Positions 1-5,034 of a DNA stretch of 5,034 bases are shown one piece after another. Source of the stretch: Planctomycetota bacterium (GTDB lineage Bacteria; Planctomycetota; PLA2); assembly GCA_023150495.1 (NCBI GenBank), contig JAKLKT010000269.1, positions 1 to 5,034 of the forward strand, read 5' to 3'. A model generated the notes under the pieces. The model did no database searches. It was given only the letters and a program-made list of their open reading frames with translations, and was not told the DNA's origin. The translations under genes and the position numbers were made by a program. How positions within the stretch are numbered: position 1 is the stretch's first letter; each line of letters begins with the position of its first letter.

Positions 1-1465
1 TGCCCTCCCGCGTGAACGAGGCCATCGACGCGCAGCGGACCTCGATCCCCGACCGCGGCAGCGTGAACCGCTGCGCGAACCCGCTGCCGCCGCCGCTCGG
101 CCGGCCTACGAGCGTCACGTTCGGGAGCCCCTTGAGCGCGCCGAGGAAGATGTCGGTCGCGGAGAAGCAGCGGTCGTCCATGAGCACGACGACCTTGCCC
201 CCGTACCGTTCCCCCGCGCCCCCTCCCTTCAGGACGAGCACGTGCCAGTCGCTGAACCTCGCCGGCGGCGGCTCCCACTCGGGCCGGAACGTCGCGAGGA
301 ACGCGGTCGCGAGCGTACGCTCGGCGTCGGTGAGCCGCGGGTCGTCCGCGCGCGTCATGAACCGCGCGTCGAGGTGGTCCTTCGGGAACGCGAGCCGGTG
401 CTTCGCCACGCTCGCGACGCTCGCCTCCGAGAGCCACGGGTGGAGCGCGAGCAGCGCCTCGCGCGTGCCGCCGCCGTTGCCGCGCACGTCGATCACGAGG
501 CCTTCCGTCTCCTTCGCGAACCGCGGCATCCACTCGCGGACGCGGCGCGCGGCGTCGTCGTCCATCTCGGGGATCGGGAGGTAGCCGATGCCGTCGTCGA
601 TCCCCGGCCGCCGCGGGCGCGGCCACGGGCCGTAGATCGGCTGTCGTGAGGCGAGGTCGAGCCTGAGCTTCCGCTTCTTCGTGCCGTCGGACAGCACGAC
701 TTCCAGATCGTCGCACTCGCGGTCGCCGACGACCCTCCGGCAGAGGTCGATGTCGCGGAGCCAGCGGAGCGCGTTCCGCGTGGTGTAGGAGGGGGAGCCG
801 CGGGGGAGGGCGACCCCGAGCTTCCCGACCCAGTCCTTCATCGCGCGGCCATCGATCGACTCGATCCACGGGAAGCCCTCCTCCACGAAGCCGCTGCGGT
901 CGGGCTTGAACGCGACGAACCGGCCCTGCGTCGACTCGACGAGGAACGGGAGGAAAGCGCGGCCGCGCGGGAGGTCCGAGACGTCCGCGTGGCCGTCGAT
1001 GAAGCGCGCCATCGCCTTCTGCACCTCGAGCGCGAGCTCCGAGCGCGGCATGCCCCGCTTCGGCGCGGAGGGGAGGCCGGCGTTTCCGTAGTCGAGGTAC
1101 GCGAAACGCTCCTCGAGCGCCTTCCCCAGGAACGCGAAGTCCTCGCGGACGTCGTCCTTCGAGAGGTCGAAGTCGGCCTTGCCGCGGAGCGGCGTGACCT
1201 TCATCTCCTCGTCGAGGACCTTCCCGTCATGGGTGACGAGCACCTCGATCTCGCGGTCCGGGAGGGTGCACTTGAGCTCGTAGGTGAGCTCCTTGCGCGG
1301 CTTGCCGTCGATGCCGAGCTTGTCGATGTCGGCCTCGACGATCCGCGCGCCGGGGAAGCGCTTCTCGAGGGCGTCGCGCACCTCGCGGGGAAGCCGCTCG
1401 ACCGGGATGTCGCCCGCGCCGGCGGCGAGGGGAAGGAGGAGGAGCGCGAGGAGGAGGCGGGTCAT
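1..1465 (-). CDS. Secreted PepSY-like / PDZ-like / S41-family peptidase, C-terminus cut off by the window edge
   Basis: Hand translation from the ATG at 1465 gives 488 open residues running off the left edge with no stop, so the C-terminus is missing. Residues 1-17 form a Sec signal peptide (MTR, then a Leu/Ala core, with an AGA|GD cleavage site). Residues about 20-90 resemble a PepSY-like domain (FPGA at the end of a helix, HDGKVLDEE at its close). Residues about 182-271 look like a degenerate PDZ, with FPWIESIDG near 198-206. The S41 core follows: GLVIDVRGNGGGT around 323-334, and FSATD with probable nucleophile Ser435. The Lys usual in Tsp/CtpA about 25 residues later is absent (RPSGGGSG there). 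An upstream DGH motif (His159) suggests a tricorn-like Ser/His/Glu arrangement; the Glu would lie beyond the window. It should act outside the cytoplasm on proteins or peptides. It is the fifth gene of the operon, overlapping the previous stop by ATGA, with a GAGGTG ribosome site. The S41 assignment is firm, the PepSY and PDZ assignments moderate, and the substrate unknown. Confidence 0.88.
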   Translation of the reverse strand, partial: MTRLLLALLLLPLAAGAGDIPVERLPREVRDALEKRFPGARIVEADIDKLGIDGKPRKELTYELKCTLPDREIEVLVTHDGKVLDEEMKVTPLRGKADFDLSKDDVREDFAFLGKALEERFAYLDYGNAGLPSAPKRGMPRSELALEVQKAMARFIDGHADVSDLPRGRAFLPFLVESTQGRFVAFKPDRSGFVEEGFPWIESIDGRAMKDWVGKLGVALPRGSPSYTTRNALRWLRDIDLCRRVVGDRECDDLEVVLSDGTKKRKLRLDLASRQPIYGPWPRPRRPGIDDGIGYLPIPEMDDDAARRVREWMPRFAKETEGLVIDVRGNGGGTREALLALHPWLSEASVASVAKHRLAFPKDHLDARFMTRADDPRLTDAERTLATAFLATFRPEWEPPPARFSDWHVLVLKGGGAGERYGGKVVVLMDDRCFSATDIFLGALKGLPNVTLVGRPSGGGSGFAQRFTLPRSGIEVRCASMASFTREG

Positions 1466-3024
1466 GGGAGCACCTCGATTCCAACGGGTTCGGGGTCGGG
1501 CCACGGCGCGCTGCTGCTCGGCGACGCGTCGAGGTTGACGGCGCGCCGCGCGCCGCCGAGGGGCTCGACCGGCACGCACGGGAGGACGAGCCGCATCCAG
1601 AGGAGGCCGAGGGGTCCGAGGAGGAAGACGGCAGCGGTCCAGAGGCGGACCGCGCGGGCGGTCGCGCACCGTTCGCGCGCCGTCCGCCGCGCGCGCCACG
1701 CGAGGAACGCCGCGAGCGCGAGCGAAAGGGCGAGCCAGCCCTTGTAGCTGCCTGCCGCGAGCCACGGGTCGCGCCACCACCAGCGGCGGCCCGCCGGGAG
1801 AGGCGACAACGCCGAGGCGACCGCGAGCGGCGGGGGCCGAAGGAGAGCCAAGGACGCCGTGAGGTTGGCGAGGATGACCTCGCCCGCACGCGTGGGCGTG
1901 AGGAGCACATCGCGCACGATGGCCGGCTGGCCCGGGCGGAAGAGCCGCAGGCGCAGGCGCTCGTCGCCCGCATCCGCCGGCACGAACGCCGTCATCATGC
2001 CCACGGGCTCGAGCCTCGGCTTGGGGGACGGGCGGGAGATGCTGCTGCCGAAGTCCTCCGCGAAGACGAGCGAGGCGCCGGCGATCGACACGATGTTCTC
2101 GCGGGGGTCGAGATCCAGCTCGTCGATCACGGAGCCGTCGGAGAGGAACACGAGCACGTGCCGGTCGACGTTCCTCACGAAGGCCGTCGCCCCGCCGTCG
2201 ACTTCCGTGGTGGCCGGGCGCAGGGCCCTCGTCTCGACCGCCAGCGGAACGAGGTCCAGGGAGTCCGCCGAGAGACCCCTCAACTGCGACTGCTCCCTCG
2301 CGACCGAGATGCTGTGGATCCTCCGGCCATCCTCGTCCAGGAGGAGCCATCCGTACGCGTCCACGCGATGGATCGGACCGGTGGCGATGCGCCCGAAGCG
2401 TTCCCCCTCGGCGGCCCCCTCCCCGGTCGCGTAGCCGTCCGGGCCGATGCCCGCGAGAACGCGGCCCGTGGCGGTCTCGCGGCAGACCAGCCGGTCGTTC
2501 TCGACGCGCCACTCGACGGGCATCCGTACCCTGCGCTGTTCATAGGCGCCGGGTGCGACGGCAAACACGAACGTGCCCTCCCGCCCGCCGGCGGTCGGCG
2601 TAAGATCGCGGCGCCCCGCCTCCATCGGCTGCAGTTGACTCTTCGCGAGATGCTCCAGGGGTGTCAGGGGCACGGGCCGCTCGTACGCATCCCGGTACCG
2701 GCTGAGGAAGCGCGGACCGTCGAAGTCGTGGCGGGTCGCGCCCCTGTAGCGGGCGATGACCAGCCCCTCCGTGGCCCGCCTCGGGCCGAGCTCGAGGATC
2801 TCGACCGTGTTCCGCGTGGTGTCGAGATCGTGCACCCAGCGGCCTATCCCGTCCGTCTCCAGGCGAACGTCGTAGTAGACGACGCGGCCCTCGCTATCGA
2901 GCGCGACGGCGGGATAGGCGCGGTAGACGGATTCGTAGAGAAGAGGCTGGACCAGGTGGATCCCCTCGAGAAGGAGGGCCACGAGGAGCGGCAGCAGAAG
3001 GAGGGTGCGGACGTTCGACCTCAT
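1462..3024 (-). CDS. Membrane-anchored protein with large extracytoplasmic domain, ABC-operon partner of unknown function
   Basis: 520 residues; no family recognised with confidence. The N-terminus (MRSNVR, then a Leu-rich stretch at about 7-25) is an uncleaved signal anchor or first membrane helix. Residues about 30-425 are polar and probably lie outside the membrane. They contain short strand-turn-strand segments with DG turns (near 175-200, 225-240 and 289-308), which hints at a beta-rich or propeller-like fold. Two helices follow at about 429-443 and 461-481, separated by an Arg-rich loop (444-460) expected to be cytoplasmic. The 39-residue tail (482-520) is Pro/Ser-rich and has the spacing of a zinc ribbon with its cysteines replaced (Val486, Leu489, Ser501, Ser504). 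The gene overlaps both neighbours by ATGA. From context it is likely a substrate-binding, sensing or accessory subunit of the adjacent ABC exporter; this is inference. The ATG at 3024 is chosen for the overlap, the GGGGGA ribosome site and the membrane helix that follows directly. The open frame upstream of it lies inside the permease gene and is not protein-like. Confidence 0.85.
   Translation of the reverse strand: MRSNVRTLLLLPLLVALLLEGIHLVQPLLYESVYRAYPAVALDSEGRVVYYDVRLETDGIGRWVHDLDTTRNTVEILELGPRRATEGLVIARYRGATRHDFDGPRFLSRYRDAYERPVPLTPLEHLAKSQLQPMEAGRRDLTPTAGGREGTFVFAVAPGAYEQRRVRMPVEWRVENDRLVCRETATGRVLAGIGPDGYATGEGAAEGERFGRIATGPIHRVDAYGWLLLDEDGRRIHSISVAREQSQLRGLSADSLDLVPLAVETRALRPATTEVDGGATAFVRNVDRHVLVFLSDGSVIDELDLDPRENIVSIAGASLVFAEDFGSSISRPSPKPRLEPVGMMTAFVPADAGDERLRLRLFRPGQPAIVRDVLLTPTRAGEVILANLTASLALLRPPPLAVASALSPLPAGRRWWWRDPWLAAGSYKGWLALSLALAAFLAWRARRTARERCATARAVRLWTAAVFLLGPLGLLWMRLVLPCVPVEPLGGARRAVNLDASPSSSAPWPDPEPVGIEVLP
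1471..1476 (-). promoter_or_regulatory. Ribosome binding site GAGGTG for the S41 peptidase
   Basis: GAGGTG lies five bases before the ATG at 1465, inside the last codons of the 520-residue protein. It fixes the peptidase start directly ahead of its signal peptide. Confidence 0.7.
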
Positions 3025-3647
3025 CTGCGATCCCCCGCGAGGCAGAGCCCGGTCCCGAGCGAGAAGAGCATCGTCAGCGCGAGCGCGAGGGCGGTCGCGG
3101 CGGCGAACGTCTCCGTGCGGCTGAGGAACGACCAGCTTGCGAGCGGCAGCACGACGAACGCCGGCAGCGCCCAACGGATCCGGACGGCGCCGACCGCGAA
3201 GCGCAGGACGGCCCACCCCGCGAGGACGAAGCCGGCGAGCAGCGCGATCTCGCCGGCACCGAGGTGGTCGTAGGTCCTGCCGGCCACGGCGAGCTGCGGC
3301 ATGGCGCGCAGATCCGCGAGGTGCGAGAGCGTGGTCACCCGGTGGGTGATCACGAGCGCCACGATGCCGAGGAGCAGGACGACGACGCCGGCAAGCGTAC
3401 GCGCGGCCTCCATCCGCACGGCCGGCACGGCGCGGTGGAGCGCGAAGAGGTCGCCGCGCCGCCAGCGGTCGAGGCCGCCGTGCAGGCAGCCGAGAAAGAC
3501 TCCGCCGACGGACGCCACCGCGAGGATGTCGTCGAACTGCACGGAGAGGGGCCCCGCGAAGCTCGCGCCGGCGATCACGGCGAACGCGAGGACGGGCACG
3601 AGCGCCGGCGACAGCTCCTTCAGCTCCCGGATGAAGACGGGTCTCAT
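3021..3647 (-). CDS. Six-helix membrane protein, probable ABC-2-type permease subunit
   Basis: 208 residues. The opening MRPVFIRELKEL (a short amphipathic N-terminus ahead of the first helix) is typical of ABC-2-type permeases. Six hydrophobic segments are visible at about 15-31, 38-55, 83-101, 133-153, 158-174 and 179-203. Between helices 2 and 3, residues about 60-80 (DRWRRGDLFALHRAVPAVR) resemble the cytoplasmic coupling segment of ABC-2 permeases, where an 'LxHRPVSR'-like sequence is common. The gene sits directly after the ATPase with an ATGA overlap, as expected for its membrane partner. Six helices are half of a full exporter, so it would act as a homodimer or pair with the three-helix protein downstream. 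The start at 3647 is supported by a GGAGGTG ribosome site; the longer open frame upstream lies inside the ATPase gene. It diverges from well-known permeases, so the class assignment rests on topology and context. The substrate is not deducible. Confidence 0.8.
   Translation of the reverse strand: MRPVFIRELKELSPALVPVLAFAVIAGASFAGPLSVQFDDILAVASVGGVFLGCLHGGLDRWRRGDLFALHRAVPAVRMEAARTLAGVVVLLLGIVALVITHRVTTLSHLADLRAMPQLAVAGRTYDHLGAGEIALLAGFVLAGWAVLRFAVGAVRIRWALPAFVVLPLASWSFLSRTETFAAATALALALTMLFSLGTGLCLAGDRR
3031..3036 (-). promoter_or_regulatory. Weak ribosome binding site GGGGGA for the 520-residue protein
   Basis: GGGGGA lies six bases before the ATG at 3024. It is a poorer match than the sites of its neighbours, so translation probably depends on coupling through the ATGA overlap with the permease stop. 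Confidence 0.5.
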
Positions 3648-4534
3648 GCGGCACCTCCGCGCTCCGCCGTGTAGTCCACGAAGAGATCCTCGAGACCGAG
3701 CGGCTCCGGCTCGACCGTGCGCGCGCCGAGCTCCCTGCACAGGGGTTCCACCGAGCCCTCCCCATCCACCACCGTGAGCACGAGCTCGTTCCGGCGGCGC
3801 TGCGCGCGCAAGAGGCCCTTCAGCGGCGGCGGCTCCGGGGCATCGCCATCGAAGAGGGCGTGGTACCTCCGCACCCGCCGTTTCACCTCGTCGAGCGGGG
3901 CGTTCACGCGCAGCACGCCCCGGTCGAGGATCGCCACGCGGTCCGCCACGCGCTCCACGTCCGTCAGGATGTGGCTCGAGAAGAGCACCGTCCGGCCCTC
4001 GTCCGCGATGAGATCGATCATCACGTCGAGGAACTCGCGCCGGACGACCGCGTCGAGCCCCATCGCGGGGTCGTCGAGCACGAGCACCTCCGGCCGCTGC
4101 GCCAGCGCGAGCGCGAGCGCCAGCTGCGCCCGCATCCCGCGCGACAGCTGGAAGACGCGCCGCTTCTCCGGCAGCCCGAGCCGCTTCAGGTGCGACGCGC
4201 AGAGCGCCTCGTCGAACGACGGGAACGACGCGCGCTGGTAGGCGACGAGTTCCCGCACGCGCATCCACGGCACGAGCTTCTGCCCCTCGGCGACGTAGCC
4301 GATCCGGCCCCGCGCCTCCGCCGGCAGCGCGGCCGCATCGTGGCCGAGGATCCGCGCGGTCCCGCGCGTCGGCGCGAGGAACCCGAGCAGGCACTTGATC
4401 GCCGTCGTCTTCCCCGCGCCGTTCCGGCCGAGGAGCGCGAAGACGCAGCCGGGCGGCACCTCGAGCGTGAGCGTGTCGAGCGCCTTCGTCGCGCCGTAGT
4501 AGTGCGTGAGCCGCTCGAATCCGATGGGGTTCAT
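3644..4534 (-). CDS. ABC transporter ATP-binding protein (YtrB-like / ABC-2 exporter type)
   Basis: 296 residues and a complete nucleotide-binding domain. Walker A is GRNGAGKTT at 36-44, the ABC signature LSRGMRAQ at 130-137, Walker B and D-loop VLVLDDPAMGLDA at about 150-162, and the H-loop His188 in FSSHIL. In the Q-loop (GYVAEGQ, 79-85) the usual Gln position appears to be Glu83. The catalytic Glu after Walker B is Asp155 (LDDP rather than LDEP), a variant I associate with YtrB-like ATPases, so not evidence of inactivity by itself. Residues about 225-296 form a C-terminal extension ending in LGLEDLFVDYT, a pattern common at the end of ABC-2 exporter ATPases. It powers export by the neighbouring permease on the cytoplasmic face. 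The ATG at 4534 overlaps the regulator stop by ATGA and has a strong GGAGGAG site. A GntR/YtrA gene directly upstream is the usual setting of this ATPase type. The transported compound is unknown; envelope stress or peptide antibiotic resistance is a guess from related systems. Confidence 0.95.
   Translation of the reverse strand: MNPIGFERLTHYYGATKALDTLTLEVPPGCVFALLGRNGAGKTTAIKCLLGFLAPTRGTARILGHDAAALPAEARGRIGYVAEGQKLVPWMRVRELVAYQRASFPSFDEALCASHLKRLGLPEKRRVFQLSRGMRAQLALALALAQRPEVLVLDDPAMGLDAVVRREFLDVMIDLIADEGRTVLFSSHILTDVERVADRVAILDRGVLRVNAPLDEVKRRVRRYHALFDGDAPEPPPLKGLLRAQRRRNELVLTVVDGEGSVEPLCRELGARTVEPEPLGLEDLFVDYTAERGGAA
3652..3658 (-). promoter_or_regulatory. Ribosome binding site GGAGGTG for the permease
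   Basis: GGAGGTG lies four bases before the ATG at 3647, within the last codons of the ATPase gene, and supports that ATG over any upstream start in the long open frame. Confidence 0.75.
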
Positions 4535-4926
4535 CGCTCCTCCACGAGGCGGAAGCGCTTCATCGCGGCGTCGAACGCCTTGCGCGCCTCCTCCTCCGAA
4601 AGGCCCAGGTGGAACGCGTCCGCGAGCGCCGCCTCGATCGCCTCGCGGAAGCGGCGCCGCCGCTCCTCGCCCTTCACGACCGGCTTCCTCGCCGCGATGA
4701 ACGTGCCCGCGCCGCGCCGCGAGTAGGTGACGCCCTCCGCCTCGAGCACCTGGTAGGCGCGCGCGATCGTGTTCGGGTTGATCACGAGCTCCTTCGCGAG
4801 GTCGCGCACGGAGGGAAGCCGATCCTCGGGCCGGAGGCGCCCGGTCGCGATCTCCCGCTTCACGTGGTCGACGATCTGCTGGAAGACCGGCTCGCCGCCG
4901 GAGGGATCGACCCGGAGGAACACCAT
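4531..4926 (-). CDS. GntR-family transcriptional regulator, YtrA subfamily
   Basis: 131 residues, the usual length for the YtrA subfamily, which has a winged helix-turn-helix but only a short helical C-terminus. The N-terminal DNA-binding domain spans about 1-78, with PVFQQIVDHVKREI at 13-26, the helix-turn-helix around LPSVRDLAKEL (36-46) and VINPNTIARAYQVLE (48-62), and the wing RRGAGTF (70-76). Residues about 85-131 form a charged helical tail for dimerisation, too short for a classical ligand-binding domain. How inducer is sensed is therefore unclear. It is first in the operon and sits directly behind an inverted repeat, so autorepression of the whole operon is likely. The ATG at 4926 is the furthest upstream start, since an in-frame TAG lies two codons before it. 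Codon 2 is GTG and could be the true start, because the only ribosome-site candidate (AGGA at 4931-4928) is one base from the ATG but four from the GTG. Family assignment is firm. Confidence 0.95.
   Translation of the reverse strand: MVFLRVDPSGGEPVFQQIVDHVKREIATGRLRPEDRLPSVRDLAKELVINPNTIARAYQVLEAEGVTYSRRGAGTFIAARKPVVKGEERRRRFREAIEAALADAFHLGLSEEEARKAFDAAMKRFRLVEER
4537..4543 (-). promoter_or_regulatory. Ribosome binding site GGAGGAG for the ABC ATPase
   Basis: GGAGGAG ends two bases before the ATG at 4534, so its GGAGG core is four bases away. It lies inside the end of the regulator gene and fixes the ATPase start at the ATGA overlap. It is the strongest ribosome site seen in the window. Confidence 0.75.
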
Positions 4927-4927
4927 G

Positions 4928-4931
4928 TCCT
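4928..4931 (-). promoter_or_regulatory. Weak, oddly placed ribosome binding site for the GntR gene
   Basis: AGGA is the only purine-rich core between the inverted repeat and the start. It is one base from the ATG at 4926, which is too close for normal use, and four bases from the GTG at 4923. Either translation begins at the GTG, or the message is close to leaderless and needs no such site. Every other gene in the operon has a well-placed site, so the regulator may be translated weakly by design. Confidence 0.35.
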
Positions 4932-4934
4932 ATA

Positions 4935-4955
4935 TGTACTAGCAATACTAGTACA
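4935..4955. promoter_or_regulatory. Perfect 8-bp inverted repeat, probable GntR/YtrA operator
   Basis: The arms are tgtactag (4935-4942) and ctagtaca (4948-4955), separated by a 5-base spacer, caata. The repeat begins nine bases upstream of the regulator start codon and overlaps the likely -10 element. It is strikingly AT-rich compared with its surroundings. Dimeric YtrA-type GntR regulators bind such palindromes with TGTA/TACA ends in front of their own operons. Binding by this protein is inferred from position and symmetry. Confidence 0.75.
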
Positions 4956-4973
4956 CATGGCCCGGGCCGTCAC
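4945..4973 (-). promoter_or_regulatory. Candidate sigma70-type promoter for the five-gene operon
   Basis: On the minus strand, GTGACG (4973-4968, 4 of 6 matches to TTGACA) and TAGTAT (4950-4945, 4 of 6 matches to TATAAT) are separated by exactly 17 bases. The -10 lies inside the inverted repeat, so a bound repressor would block it. Transcription would begin near 4938, giving a very short leader of about 11 bases. The spacer contains the 10-bp palindrome ggcccgggcc (4959-4968). The matches are modest and this is the best candidate rather than a certain promoter. Confidence 0.4.
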
Positions 4974-5004
4974 GGGGGGTGGAGGGGCCAGGGGAACCGG
5001 GGGG
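4974..5004 (+). other. Potential G-quadruplex motif upstream of the operon promoter
   Basis: Four G runs of 6, 4, 4 and 6 bases (4974-4979, 4984-4987, 4991-4994, 4999-5004) are separated by short loops tgga, cca and aacc, which satisfies the usual intramolecular quadruplex pattern. The motif lies on the plus strand, the template strand for the operon, and abuts the candidate -35 element. The remaining bases to 5034 show no gene, terminator or further repeat. Whether the motif folds or matters in the cell is not shown by the sequence. Confidence 0.5.
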
Positions 5005-5034
5005 CTGCCATCGCGCTCCGGAAGGCTCCCGGGG

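Noticed and set aside
12..649. Plus-strand open frames over the S41 peptidase region
   Set aside because: Arg/Ser/Pro-rich translations with no recognisable domain, lying antisense to a clear signal peptide and S41 core; they arise from GC-rich third codon positions.
1421..1460. Purine-rich gaggag-type tract as a possible simple repeat
   Set aside because: It is the Leu-rich signal peptide of the peptidase read on the opposite strand (CTC codons).
989..1747. Plus-strand 252-residue open frame
   Set aside because: It spans the junction of two well-supported minus-strand genes, has a highly charged Arg/Glu composition and no domain, and no convincing ribosome site.
1227..1973. Minus-strand 248-residue open frame in another phase
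   Set aside because: Ser/Arg-rich low-complexity translation overlapping the in-phase membrane protein and peptidase; a frame shadow.
2158..3273. Plus-strand 371-residue open frame
   Set aside because: Long but antisense to the 520-residue protein and permease; the translation lacks hydrophobic cores and any recognisable motif.
3025..3765. N-terminal extension of the 520-residue protein (open frame continues to 3765)
   Set aside because: The extension is Arg-rich, lies inside the permease gene and has no ribosome site; the ATG at 3024 is followed at once by a membrane anchor.
4105..4135. Short repetitive gcgagcgcgagcgc-type tract
   Set aside because: It encodes the Ala-Leu helix following the ABC signature motif, so the repetition is explained by codon bias rather than a separate element.
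3648..4394. N-terminal extension of the permease frame
   Set aside because: It overlaps the ATPase in another phase and is Ala/Arg/Gly low-complexity; the ATG at 3647 has a good ribosome site and a permease-like N-terminus.
3860..4726. Plus-strand 288-residue open frame
   Set aside because: Antisense to the ABC ATPase, whose motifs are all intact; the translation is dominated by Arg, Glu, His and Pro.

Overview
This is a GC-rich stretch (about 70% GC by eye, with G/C at most third codon positions) from a bacterium. Nothing in it fixes the taxon. The gene complement would suit a Planctomycetota-like, Acidobacteria-like or myxobacteria-like lineage, but that is a low-confidence guess.

All five genes lie on the minus strand and read from right to left as one tightly packed operon. 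In order of transcription they are: a YtrA-type GntR repressor (4926-4531); an ABC transporter ATPase (4534-3644); a small six-helix membrane protein, probably the permease (3647-3021); an unrecognised 520-residue membrane-anchored protein with a large extracytoplasmic domain (3024-1462); and a secreted PepSY-like/PDZ-like/S41 peptidase (from 1465, running off the left edge, so its C-terminus is missing). All four junctions are the same 4-base ATGA stop/start overlap, each with a purine-rich ribosome binding site just upstream. This implies strong translational coupling and a fixed stoichiometric unit.

The only non-coding DNA is the roughly 108 bases at 4927-5034. It holds a perfect 8-bp inverted repeat (4935-4955), the likely GntR operator. 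The repeat overlaps a plausible sigma70-type -10 element, which gives a simple autorepression circuit. Immediately upstream of the candidate -35 is a four-run G-quadruplex motif on the plus strand. No transposon, CRISPR array, tRNA or rRNA was seen.

The inferred working model is that the repressor controls an ABC-2-like exporter, of the kind tied to envelope stress or peptide antibiotics in YtrA-regulated systems. The exporter comes with two extracytoplasmic partners: a large, possibly beta-rich ectodomain protein, and a secreted S41 protease with a tricorn-like rather than Ser/Lys active site. The substrate and inducer cannot be read from the sequence. The most interesting points are the recurring-unit look of the operon, an apparently degenerated zinc ribbon at the C-terminus of the 520-residue protein, and the domain and active-site make-up of the peptidase.
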